In this document: one piece after another, positions 15,915 to 24,042 of the stretch
How positions within the stretch are numbered: position 1 is the stretch's first letter
Layout of the letters: every line of letters starts with the position of its first letter
Assembly (NCBI GenBank): GCA_949282745.1
Contig: CASDQM010000004.1
Span: forward strand, 1 to 64,000
Source: an uncultured Sutterella sp.
GTDB taxonomy: Bacteria > Pseudomonadota > Gammaproteobacteria > Burkholderiales > Burkholderiaceae_F
DNA length: 64,000 bases
Reading direction: 5' to 3'
Notes under the pieces: generated by a model
What the model was told of the DNA's origin: nothing
The model's input: only the letters and a program-made list of their open reading frames with translations
The model's database searches: none
Program-made: the position numbers and the translations under genes

Positions 15915-17312
15915 ATGAAAGAAATTCGCACGCGTATTGCTCCGAGTCCCACCGGCATGATGCATCTCGGGACCGCCCGCACGGCCATCTACTGCTGGGC
16001 CGTCGCCCGTCACCTTGGCGGCAAGTTCCTCCTGCGCATCGAGGACACGGACCAGGTTCGCTCCACGCAGGAAGCCGTGGACGTGATTCTTCAGGGCATG
16101 AAGTGGCTCAACCTCGACTACGACGAAGGCCCCATCTATCAGATGGACCGTCTCGCCCGCTACAAGGAAGTGGTCGACCAGATGCTCGCCGACGGCCGCG
16201 CCTACTACTGCTACGCGACGCCCGAAGAACTCAACGAAATGCGTGAAAAGCAGAAGGCTCTCGGCCTCAAGCCTCGCTACGACGGCCGCTGGCGTCCCGA
16301 AAACGCCAAGGGCAAGCCCATTCCCGAAGGCGTGCAGCCCGTCGTGCGCTTCCGCAATCCCGACGAAGGCGTCGTGACCTGGGATGACGCCGTCTACGGT
16401 CCGATCAGCGTCGCCAACAGCGAGCTCGACGACCTCATCATCATGCGCAACGGCATCCCCACCTACAACTTCGCCGTCGTCGTCGACGACTGGGACATGA
16501 AGGTGAGCCACGTCATCCGCGGCGCCGACCACATCAACAACACGCCGCGCCAGATCAACATCTACAACGCCCTCGGCGCCGAAGTGCCGGTCTTTGCGCA
16601 CCTGCCCCTCATCAACGGTCCTGACGGCCAGAAGCTCTCGAAGCGTCACGGCACGGTGTCGGTCCTCGAGTACGAACGCCAGGGCTACCTCCCCGAAGCG
16701 ATCTTCAACTACCTCGCCCGTCTCGGCTGGGGTCACGGGAACATGGAAAAGTTCTCCCGCGACGAACTCGCCAAGGTCTTTGAACTGCGCGACTGCTCGC
16801 GCGCCGCGGCCCGCATCGACTGGAAGAAGCTCGACTGGCTCAACCAGCAGTACATGAAGGAAGCCGACGACGTCCGCCTCGCCGACCTCGTCAAGCCCCG
16901 CATCGAAGCGCGCGGCGGCGACGTGGCCGCGGGTCCCTGCCTCGCCGAAGTCTCGGGTCTCCTGAAGAGCCGCGCCGGCAACCTCGAAAAGCTCGCCGAC
17001 GCCGCCCTCTTCTTCTACAAGAAGGGCGAACTCGACAAGGCCGCGCTCGAAGCCGCCTTCGCCGACGGCGGCCGTGAAGCGCTCGCGCTCTTCGCCGAAA
17101 AGTGGAACGCCCTCGCCGACCTCACCCCCGAAGCCGTCTACGGCATCATTCAGGCGGTGATGGCCGAACGCGAAATCCCGATGAAGGTGCTTGCGAACCC
17201 GCTTCGCATCGCCGTGTGCCGTGCCGACCGCACGCCGCAGATCGACAAGACGCTCTGCCTCATCGGCCGCGAAGAAGTGGCGGCCCGCATGGCGGAAGCC
17301 CTCGCGCTCTAA
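15915..17312 (+). CDS. gltX: Glutamyl-tRNA synthetase
   Basis: A 465-residue class I synthetase that charges tRNA-Glu. It has the HIGH-equivalent APSPTGMMHLGTART at the start, LRIEDTD next, the catalytic-domain signature HVIRGADHINNTPRQ, and KLSKRHG as the KMSKS-type loop. Length matches the bacterial enzyme. I start at the ATG of 15915 (MKEIRTRIAPSPTG), because the longer open frame adds a basic 50-residue tail not found in the family. It is monocistronic, with a strong terminator downstream. Confidence 0.97.
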   Translation: MKEIRTRIAPSPTGMMHLGTARTAIYCWAVARHLGGKFLLRIEDTDQVRSTQEAVDVILQGMKWLNLDYDEGPIYQMDRLARYKEVVDQMLADGRAYYCYATPEELNEMREKQKALGLKPRYDGRWRPENAKGKPIPEGVQPVVRFRNPDEGVVTWDDAVYGPISVANSELDDLIIMRNGIPTYNFAVVVDDWDMKVSHVIRGADHINNTPRQINIYNALGAEVPVFAHLPLINGPDGQKLSKRHGTVSVLEYERQGYLPEAIFNYLARLGWGHGNMEKFSRDELAKVFELRDCSRAAARIDWKKLDWLNQQYMKEADDVRLADLVKPRIEARGGDVAAGPCLAEVSGLLKSRAGNLEKLADAALFFYKKGELDKAALEAAFADGGREALALFAEKWNALADLTPEAVYGIIQAVMAEREIPMKVLANPLRIAVCRADRTPQIDKTLCLIGREEVAARMAEALAL

Positions 17313-17352
17313 ATCAAAGCGACGGCGGGGATCCTCCCCGCCCCGCTCGGGC

Positions 17353-17386
17353 AAAAGGCGACGGTTTTCGGACCGCCGCCTTTTTT
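17353..17386 (+). terminator. Terminator of gltX
   Basis: AAGGCGACGGT and ACCGCCGCCTT pair with one mismatch around TTTCGG, followed by TTTTTT. A second hairpin (GGCGGGGA with TCCCCGCC) lies just upstream, near 17323-17342. Confidence 0.9.
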
Positions 17387-17454
17387 GCGCCCTGCCGAGT
17401 CACCGCTTTGCAGAACGTCTTTTCCCCGTCCGCCCCGCCCTCTAGAATGTGGAT

Positions 17455-17943
17455 ATGACAAACCGCAATTCCAAAAGTCCCATGTCCTGGCTCTTCTTTT
17501 CGGTCACGCTCGTCTTCATGTTCGCGGGCCTCGCGCTCTCCTTCTGGAGCGCCTCCAAAGCCGTCGAATCCAAGCGCATCGCCGCCGAGGGCGTTCCCGT
17601 CACGGCCGAAATCGTGCGCGTGGAAGAGGAGGAGCGCCACATCAACCGCGACGACGGTCCCCGCATTCAGATCGTGTACTTCGAGGTCGCCGGCTTTACG
17701 AGCGCGGAAGGACAGAAGATCGAAACGCGCCTCTGGCCGAAGTACGACGCCAAGCTCGTGCTCAAGCCCGGCGACAAAGTCGAGATCCTCTACAACTTCG
17801 ACAACCCCGAACAGGTCGTTGAAGCGGGCGGGAAACGCGAATTCCAACAGGGCGTCATCGGCGCCGTCTTCGGCCTTCTTGTGTCGGTCGTCGCGGCGTT
17901 TCTCGCCTTCCGATCCCTTTCGTCGATTCTCTCGGGCGGCTGA
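17455..17943 (+). CDS. DUF3592-domain membrane protein
   Basis: A 162-residue protein with one membrane helix near each end (about 12-32 and 133-152) around a hydrophilic 100-residue domain with the EGVPVTAEIVRVE and YNFDNPEQV features of DUF3592. The function of the family is unknown. I take the ATG at 17455. The sequence TAGAAT at 17443-17448 would put a transcription start at or next to this codon, so the mRNA may be leaderless. It lies 30 bases before the sensor kinase gene, but nothing else ties the two. Confidence 0.7.
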   Translation: MTNRNSKSPMSWLFFSVTLVFMFAGLALSFWSASKAVESKRIAAEGVPVTAEIVRVEEEERHINRDDGPRIQIVYFEVAGFTSAEGQKIETRLWPKYDAKLVLKPGDKVEILYNFDNPEQVVEAGGKREFQQGVIGAVFGLLVSVVAAFLAFRSLSSILSGG

Positions 17944-17972
17944 CGCATTCGAATTATCGGGATAAAGTCCGC

Positions 17973-19790
17973 ATGCCGCCTTCACTTCTCTTTCGGCGAT
18001 CCCTGCGCTTCCTTTCGGGAGCGATGATCTTGTTCGTCTTCCTTTTCAGTTCAGTCAATGCGGCCGAGGAAGCTCCCGTGTTGCGTCTGGGCCTCTCCAC
18101 CGTGGCGATGCCGGCCACGCGGGATCCCTTGGAGAACGCCACCCTCGAAGCCTTTGAGCGCGCCTTCGGGCGCGAGCGTCTCGTTGTGCGTACCTACCCC
18201 GTGTTGGAACTCGAAAAGGCGATCCGTTCGGGAGAAATCGACCTCTTTCTCGGAAGCGCAGGTCTCTCACGACGCGTGGCCGACACGGGGGCAAGACCGC
18301 TCGTGACAAGTGTTCGTCCGGGACTTGAGGATCCGAACCGCAACGAAGGGTCGCTCTTCATCGTGCGTCAAGACGCACCGATTCAAGGCATCGACGACCT
18401 GCGCGGCCGGCGTCTGGCCGCGAACCTCCCTTACGGTTTCTCGGGCTACCACGCGGCCCTCGGAGAGATCGCCGCCCGCGGATACGATCCTTCGGATTTC
18501 TTCTCCTCTTCGATCTTTTTCGGCAAAAGCGCCGCCATGCCCGAAATCGCGCGTGCCGTGCGGGACGGCGAGGCAGACGTCGGCATTCTTCGACTCTGCG
18601 CTTATGAAGGTCTGCGCGTAAGCGACCCCGAACTCGTCGCCACCCTTCGTCCCTTGCCGCCAGAGCGCCCGGTTGAAGGGAAAGTCGCCTGTCTTCACTC
18701 GACACGGCTTTATCCCGCGCAGACGATCTCCGTCATGCCCTCCGTGTCGCCGGAGGACACGAAGGCCCTTCTCGTCTCCCTTCTCACGTTGCCGGCGCAA
18801 ACGGGCGGACGCTCCTGGAGCGTGGCGACTGACTTCAAGGCCGTCGACGAATTGCTAGCTACTCTGTCGCTAGGCCCCTATGCTCGCCCGGAACCCTGGA
18901 CGCTTGAACGCTTCCTTCGACACTACTGGCCACACGTCGCCGTGAGCGCGGCGCTTCTTGCCGCACTCCTTCTGCATGCCTGGCGCGCCGACGTGCTCGT
19001 TCGACGACGCGAAGAAGAACTTCACGAAGCAGCTGAGCGGGAACGCGCACAACGCGACCGCATCGAAACTCTTCAGCGCGCGGGCGTTGTGGGGCAACTA
19101 TCAAGCCTCATCGCTCACGAAATCCATCAGCCGCTCGCCGCCATACGACTCTTTGCCGACGGCCTCGTGCGTCGTGCCTCACAAGGGACACTCACCAAGG
19201 GAAAAATCATTTCGGTTGGCGGCCACATCGCTCATGACGCCGAGCGCGCCCGCACCGTCGTAGACCGCGTTCGCGAGTATGCCCGCGAACGACAACCCGC
19301 CAAGGAACCGGTCGACCTTGCCCATCTGACGGCGCATCTTCGCGAGACCTATCCGGCGCTTTTCGCCAAAAGCGGAGCGCCGACGCCTATCGAAACCGAT
19401 CCGCTCTGGGTGTACGGGCGCCCCATCGAATTGGAACTCGTGATCGTGAATCTCCTTCGCAATGCCGTGGAGGCGGCGTCGCACGCCCGCGAACCGGCAG
19501 TCGATGTACGGGTCTTTCGAGACAGACATCACGTCGTGTTGACGATCCGAGACAACGGTCCTCGCGTTTCGGATGAAGTGTTTTCGAGGCTCACAGAACC
19601 CGTATCCAGCTCGAAACCCGAAGGACTCGGTCTCGGACTCGCAATCGTACGGGGGATCGTCGAAAATCACGAAGGAAGCATTGAGTTTGAGCGCCTTGAA
19701 ACAGCGGGTATTCTCTGCCGCCTGACGCTTCCCGCACTCGAAGCGTCCGATCCTTCCGAAAACGCCCTGACTTCCGGAATCGCCTCATGA
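17973..19790 (+). CDS. Sensor histidine kinase with periplasmic PhnD-like domain (TtrS-like)
   Basis: A 605-residue membrane kinase. A signal/anchor (10-30) leads into a substrate-binding-protein-like periplasmic domain (about 33-305) of the type found in the tetrathionate sensor TtrS. A helix at 321-336 and a short coiled coil follow, then the kinase core: H-box AHEIHQPLAAI with H382, N-box IVNLLRNAVEAA, DNGPRV and GLGLGLAIVRGIVENHEG. It overlaps the response regulator by 4 bases, and both precede an exported FAD reductase. I infer it senses that reductase's substrate in the periplasm. No tetrathionate reductase genes are present. Confidence 0.85.
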   Translation: MPPSLLFRRSLRFLSGAMILFVFLFSSVNAAEEAPVLRLGLSTVAMPATRDPLENATLEAFERAFGRERLVVRTYPVLELEKAIRSGEIDLFLGSAGLSRRVADTGARPLVTSVRPGLEDPNRNEGSLFIVRQDAPIQGIDDLRGRRLAANLPYGFSGYHAALGEIAARGYDPSDFFSSSIFFGKSAAMPEIARAVRDGEADVGILRLCAYEGLRVSDPELVATLRPLPPERPVEGKVACLHSTRLYPAQTISVMPSVSPEDTKALLVSLLTLPAQTGGRSWSVATDFKAVDELLATLSLGPYARPEPWTLERFLRHYWPHVAVSAALLAALLLHAWRADVLVRRREEELHEAAERERAQRDRIETLQRAGVVGQLSSLIAHEIHQPLAAIRLFADGLVRRASQGTLTKGKIISVGGHIAHDAERARTVVDRVREYARERQPAKEPVDLAHLTAHLRETYPALFAKSGAPTPIETDPLWVYGRPIELELVIVNLLRNAVEAASHAREPAVDVRVFRDRHHVVLTIRDNGPRVSDEVFSRLTEPVSSSKPEGLGLGLAIVRGIVENHEGSIEFERLETAGILCRLTLPALEASDPSENALTSGIAS

Positions 19791-20368
19791 CCGCACACGC
19801 CCTCCAACGCATTCGCATTGTGGATGACGACGAATCTCTTCGGGAAGCCATTGCTTTTGTTCTCGAAGGCGAAGGCTACAGCGTCGTCGAGTACGAAAGC
19901 GCCGAAGACTTTCTTGCCCGCGACGATCTTCGTACCCCTGGTTGTCTTCTCCTCGACGTCAAAATGCCGGGGCTCTCCGGGCTCGGACTTTTTGAAAGAC
20001 TCCGCGATGCCGGCGTCACGCTTCCCGTCATTTTTCTTTCCGCACACGGCGACATCGACATGGCGGTTGACGTTATGCAAAAGGGCGCCGTGAGTTTTCT
20101 GCCGAAACCCGTGAGCTCCGAGAAACTCCTCGCTGCAATCGAAAGAACGCGCGAAGCTGCCCCAAGCGAACCGATCCTTACACCTCTCTCGGAGCGCGAA
20201 CGGCAAGTGGTGTCACTCGTCGTCTCCGGACTCACAAACCGCGAAGTTGCCGAACGGCTCGGTCTTTCAAAGCGCACCGTCGAATTCTTCAGGGCGGGCG
20301 CCATGCGCAAGCTCGGATGCCACAACCTTGATGACCTTCTTCGCGTGGCACCGATCGTTCTCGGCTGA
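19787..20368 (+). CDS. Response regulator, FixJ/TtrR-like (receiver plus LuxR-type HTH)
   Basis: A 193-residue two-domain regulator. The receiver has acidic residues at IVDDDE, phospho-acceptor D57 in LLLDVKMPG, and KP in FLPKPVSS. A LuxR-type helix-turn-helix follows, from LSERERQVVSLVVSGLTNRE through LGLSKRTVEFF. It is co-translated with the kinase (ATGA overlap) and 110 bases ahead of the FAD reductase gene, which it probably activates. Confidence 0.9.
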   Translation: MTAHALQRIRIVDDDESLREAIAFVLEGEGYSVVEYESAEDFLARDDLRTPGCLLLDVKMPGLSGLGLFERLRDAGVTLPVIFLSAHGDIDMAVDVMQKGAVSFLPKPVSSEKLLAAIERTREAAPSEPILTPLSERERQVVSLVVSGLTNREVAERLGLSKRTVEFFRAGAMRKLGCHNLDDLLRVAPIVLG

Positions 20369-20478
20369 TCCGTCCGACATTTCCTTTCGTTATCTGCGCT
20401 TTTCTTGACCGAACCAGGGTCTACCTAACGGCGGTCTCCTCCTACGATGGAATCGTTCCACCAGCAAAGGAGACAACC

Positions 20479-21960
20479 ATGCAAGGTATCAACCGCCGTA
20501 ACGCCCTCAAGACCGGGCTTCTCACAGCCGTCGCCGCCGGCGCCGGTATGGCGCACGCCGAAGTGAAAAAGGACGAAGCGCACACCGCTACGTACGACCT
20601 CGTCATCATCGGTGCGGGCTGCGCCGGCATGACCGCCGCCATTGAAGCCGCCGACCTCGGAGCCAAGGTGGCGCTCCTTGAAAAGATGTCGATGCCCTTT
20701 GGCAACACCATCTACGCGGGCGGCCACTTCAACGCGACGAACACCTTCGTGCAGAAGGAAAACGGCTTCACCGACACGATCGAAGAGTTCTACAAGGACA
20801 TGATGGCCGTTTCGAAGGGCCGCGGCGATCCCAAACTCACGCGCATCTACTGCGAAAAGAGCGCCGACTGCATCCAGTGGCTGACCGACCGCTGCGGTAT
20901 CAAGTGGGGCAAGATGGTTCGTGAAGTTTGGCCCGCCACCGTGCGCGGCCACGTCGTGGCCGGCCCGAAGAAGCCAGGTGGCGCGCAGCTCACCGAACAG
21001 ATGCTCGCCGAAGTTAAGAAGCACAAGAACATCACCTTCCTCACCAACACCAAGGTGATCGAACTCACGAAGACGCCGCTTCTCGCCTGCACGGGCGTGA
21101 AGGCCATTTCGAAGACGGACGGCCTTCTTGAACTCAAGGCCCGCGCCGGCGTCGTCATCGCGACGGGCGGTTTCCACGCCAACCGTGAAATGATCTGCAA
21201 GTACATGGGCGGCGGCGTCGCCTGGATGCCTCTGCGCGGTTCGGCCTACATGATGGGCGAAAACATCGAGCTCACCCGTCCCTTCATGCCCTACTACACG
21301 AACCTCGATCAGTTCCACGGCGGCCCGATCCACGGTCCCACGCAGGCCAATCCCTCGACGATGGTCAACTACGGCATCATCGTCAACAAGGAAGGCGCCC
21401 GCATTCTCGACGAAGTCATGACCTACGTCGCCGTCGCCAAGAAGCTCCCGTCGATCGCGCCCGACAACTGGGCCTTCATCGTGATTGACCAGCAGGTCGT
21501 CGACATTCCGACCGTCAAGACCCGCATCGACCGCTACAAGAAGGCGAAGGCTCCGATCCACACGGGCAACACCATCGCCGAACTCGCGGCCGACATGGGC
21601 GTTAACGTCAAGATTCTTGAAAAGACCGTGGCCGACTACAACGCCGCGGTGAAGGCGGGCAAAGCTGCCGATCTTACGCCGCCCAACACGCTCGAGAAAC
21701 CGCGCCTCCTCGAAAAGGGACCGTTCCTCGCCTTCCCGTTCCAGGGCGGCATGACGGCCACTTTCGGCGGTCCGCTCATCAACGGCGACGGTCAGGTGCT
21801 CAACGCTGAAAAGCAGCCGATCCCGGGGCTCTACGCCATCGGCAACGCCATCGGCGGGCTCTTCTACGATGACTACATCGTCGGTTCTCAGCTCACCGCA
21901 GCCGTCATTTGGGGGCGTCTCGCCGCCCAGCATGCCGTCGGAACGCTTAAGAAGGCCTAA
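20479..21960 (+). CDS. Tat-exported FAD-dependent reductase (paralogue of 1704-3188)
   Basis: A 493-residue flavoprotein with a twin-arginine signal (INRRNALKTGLLTAVAAG) ending in AHA near residue 27. It has the FAD motif LVIIGAGCAGMTAAIEAA and IPGLYAIGNAIGGLFYDDY near the end. It is plainly paralogous to the protein at 1704 through its whole length. The same three positions that bind and protonate fumarate in true fumarate reductases are replaced (MTYV, MTATFGG and DDYIVG segments). No haem or FMN domain is present. An AAAGGAGA ribosome site lies eight bases before ATG 20479. Because it follows the two-component system, expression is probably induced by its own electron acceptor. Confidence 0.85.
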   Translation: MQGINRRNALKTGLLTAVAAGAGMAHAEVKKDEAHTATYDLVIIGAGCAGMTAAIEAADLGAKVALLEKMSMPFGNTIYAGGHFNATNTFVQKENGFTDTIEEFYKDMMAVSKGRGDPKLTRIYCEKSADCIQWLTDRCGIKWGKMVREVWPATVRGHVVAGPKKPGGAQLTEQMLAEVKKHKNITFLTNTKVIELTKTPLLACTGVKAISKTDGLLELKARAGVVIATGGFHANREMICKYMGGGVAWMPLRGSAYMMGENIELTRPFMPYYTNLDQFHGGPIHGPTQANPSTMVNYGIIVNKEGARILDEVMTYVAVAKKLPSIAPDNWAFIVIDQQVVDIPTVKTRIDRYKKAKAPIHTGNTIAELAADMGVNVKILEKTVADYNAAVKAGKAADLTPPNTLEKPRLLEKGPFLAFPFQGGMTATFGGPLINGDGQVLNAEKQPIPGLYAIGNAIGGLFYDDYIVGSQLTAAVIWGRLAAQHAVGTLKKA

Positions 21961-22019
21961 CCGTTCGACTCCCCCGCCTTGATCGACCTCTTTCTGAGGC
22001 AGATCGGGGCCCCATAACA

Positions 22020-22053
22020 AGGCCCGGCACCTCATCGGTTGCCGGGCTTTCGT
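22020..22053. terminator. Bidirectional terminator between the FAD reductase and LysR genes
   Basis: GCCCGGCA and TGCCGGGC pair around a ten-base loop. TTTCGTCTG follows on the plus strand, and a shorter T-rich stretch on the minus. Confidence 0.75.
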
Positions 22054-22074
22054 CTGTTCTTATTCCATCGAACC

Positions 22075-23097
22075 TCAGTCGAAGTTCTTTTCCATGAGGG
22101 CTCGCATCAAGTCCTGCTTTCTCGGGAGTTTCGCTTCGCTCTCGCGCGCCCAGTTGCGAATGAGGCCGCGCAACCACTGATGCGCGGGATCGCGCTGTCG
22201 CGCCTCACACCAGGCGAGCACGATGTGTCCGGCCTTGGGTTTTGGGAGACCTTCAGGCAACGGAAGCCACACGAGGTTGTAGCGGGGTTGTAGCGAAAGT
22301 GCCCCACGCTTCGGGGCCAGCATCATAAAATCCGTGCGTTCGAGAACCTCCATGAGGTCGTTTCCGTTCTTGGAAGAACAGACGACCTGCCCGAGCACCT
22401 TCGGATCTTCTCCGAACAGCTGTCGATCCCACGAAGCCGCATGCAGATCGGTGCTCACCGTCATGCCGAAGCGCTTGTAGTCGAGAAAGCGCTCCATCGA
22501 CGGCGCCCCGCCCCGAAATTCCCGCACAAGCGGATGATCCGCCCTAAGGAGAATGCCGAGTTCCACGGGAAAAAGCGGCAGCGTGCGAAAGGACGGCGGC
22601 ACGGCGCTGTCCGGCGTAAAGATGAGATCGAGCTCTCCCGTCTCGAGCATCTCCCAGATCTTGAGCGAACGATGGCGCATCTCAAGGTGCACGCTCGGCG
22701 CTTCGCTTGCCATGCGCGGCAACAGATAGGCGAGCATTTCGGGCACCACGATGCCCCAAGCGGACATCGAAAAAGTTCGCTCCAACTGCGAGAGATCCAG
22801 AGGGCGCAGGGAGAAAAGCCGGTCCGTCTGCGCGATCGTGCGGCGCAGTTCCGGTTCGATCCGAAGCATCGTGTCGGTGGGGGTGAGCCCTCTTGCGTGC
22901 GGCGTGAACAAGGGATCCCCGAAGGCTTCGCGCAGACGGTCGAGCGTGCGCGAAGCGGCCGCAAGTGAGAGCCCCTGGTGCGAAGCCGTTCGGGAAAGCT
23001 TCCCCGATTCTAGAAGATCGAGCAGAAACCGGAGTTGCGAGCGCGTCACCGAGTCGGCGGCCGTCTCAGGGGAACGATTGGATGTTGGCATCGGCAT
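22075..23097 (-). CDS. LysR-family transcriptional regulator
   Basis: A 340-residue LysR-type regulator. The DNA-binding helix region is GKLSRTASHQGLSLAAASRT followed by LDRLREAFGDPLFTPHARGL. The effector domain is of normal length, with a C-terminal extension. Several ATG codons are possible at the N terminus, and I use 23097. It is the last of three minus-strand genes (arylsulfotransferase, DJ-1/PfpI protein, LysR), so it may regulate the arylsulfotransferase/Dsb group, whose intergenic region carries palindromes. Confidence 0.85.
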   Translation of the reverse strand: MPMPTSNRSPETAADSVTRSQLRFLLDLLESGKLSRTASHQGLSLAAASRTLDRLREAFGDPLFTPHARGLTPTDTMLRIEPELRRTIAQTDRLFSLRPLDLSQLERTFSMSAWGIVVPEMLAYLLPRMASEAPSVHLEMRHRSLKIWEMLETGELDLIFTPDSAVPPSFRTLPLFPVELGILLRADHPLVREFRGGAPSMERFLDYKRFGMTVSTDLHAASWDRQLFGEDPKVLGQVVCSSKNGNDLMEVLERTDFMMLAPKRGALSLQPRYNLVWLPLPEGLPKPKAGHIVLAWCEARQRDPAHQWLRGLIRNWARESEAKLPRKQDLMRALMEKNFD

Positions 23098-23121
23098 CAA
23101 TGGAAAAAGCGGCGGAGGACC

Positions 23122-23820
23122 TTACTTCGCGAAGGGATCCTTCGTGGGATCGGCGCTTCGGACGTACTCCGTATATTGTGCGACGGCGTCGGCCTTCTCG
23201 GAACCGAAGCGGTCGGAGATGAATCCCAGGGCCATGTCCATGCCGGCCGTGAGCCCCGAAGACGTGTAGAACTTGCCGTCGGCGCACCAGCGGGCGCTCT
23301 TTTGCCACCGAACGGCGGGAAGCGTCTTCAGGGCCATCGGGACGGCGTTCTTGTTCGTCGTCGCGCGGCGCCCGTCCAAAAGCCCCGTGCGACCGAGCAG
23401 CACCGAGCCCGTGCAGACCGTGAGCACCCAGGGCGCGTGCTCGGCGAGGAACTTGACGCGCGCGAAGAATTCGGGCGAAAGCTTCAGCCATTGCGGTGCC
23501 GCTCCGGGAAGAAGCAACAGTCCCTCGGGATCAGCCTTTTCCACCGCCTCGACGGCGACGGGAACGCCCTGCGCGCTTTTCACGACGCCCGCAGCCATGC
23601 CGTAGAAACGGATGTCATAGACACCCGCATAGGCAAGCATTTCGACGGGGCCCATCGCATCGATCGTCTCGAAGCCCTCAAAGAGGAAAACGTTGAGGGG
23701 CGTCTTTTCCGTGTCGCCCGCGGTTTGCGAGGTTTGCTTTTCAGAAGCGAAGGCCGGAGCGTGAGAAGCGACCGCAAGACCGGCGGCCGCGCCCTGAAGA
23801 AGGGTTCTGCGCGAAAGCAT
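23122..23820 (-). CDS. Tat-exported DJ-1/PfpI-family protein
   Basis: A 232-residue protein of the DJ-1/PfpI (class I glutamine amidotransferase-like) fold, close in layout to isonitrile hydratase and to the N-terminal half of GlxA-type regulators. The nucleophile-elbow cysteine is C136 in VLTVCTGSVLLGRTGLLDG. Unusually for this mainly cytoplasmic family, it starts with a twin-arginine signal (MLSRRTLLQG, hydrophobic segment, cleavage near AFA-S). The start at 23820 has AGGAGAG upstream. It lies between LysR and arylsulfotransferase genes. The substrate is unknown. Confidence 0.8.
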   Translation of the reverse strand: MLSRRTLLQGAAAGLAVASHAPAFASEKQTSQTAGDTEKTPLNVFLFEGFETIDAMGPVEMLAYAGVYDIRFYGMAAGVVKSAQGVPVAVEAVEKADPEGLLLLPGAAPQWLKLSPEFFARVKFLAEHAPWVLTVCTGSVLLGRTGLLDGRRATTNKNAVPMALKTLPAVRWQKSARWCADGKFYTSSGLTAGMDMALGFISDRFGSEKADAVAQYTEYVRSADPTKDPFAK

Positions 23821-23986
23821 GAAGTGTCTCTCCTGATTCGAAAGATTCCGAAGGTCCTTCGACCTCCGACGATGTTTCAGCAGTATGCACGCGCGACGTG
23901 AGCGGAGCCTTAGGTGAAGGAAAAAAGAAGCGCCCTCCGGGTGTGGCTCCAACCCGAAAGGCGCCTTAACGCAGGAGTCCTGCGTC

Positions 23987-24026
23987 GTGCGGACGCTTCG
24001 GAGATGCGACCTCCGAAAGTCCGCAC
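23987..24026 (-). terminator. Long hairpin after the arylsulfotransferase gene
   Basis: GTGCGGAC and GTCCGCAC are perfect arms, with an inner CTTCGGAG/CTCCGAAAG pairing. A second small palindrome (ACGCAGGA with TCCTGCGT) follows on the minus strand. No clear U-run is present, so it may protect the 3' end more than terminate. Confidence 0.55.
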
Positions 24027-24042
24027 GAACCGTTTCCTTCGA

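Noticed and set aside
17973-20368. Naming the kinase and regulator ttrS and ttrR
   Set aside because: Domain layout fits, but no tetrathionate reductase genes are present and the adjacent gene is a flavin reductase, so the specific names would mislead.
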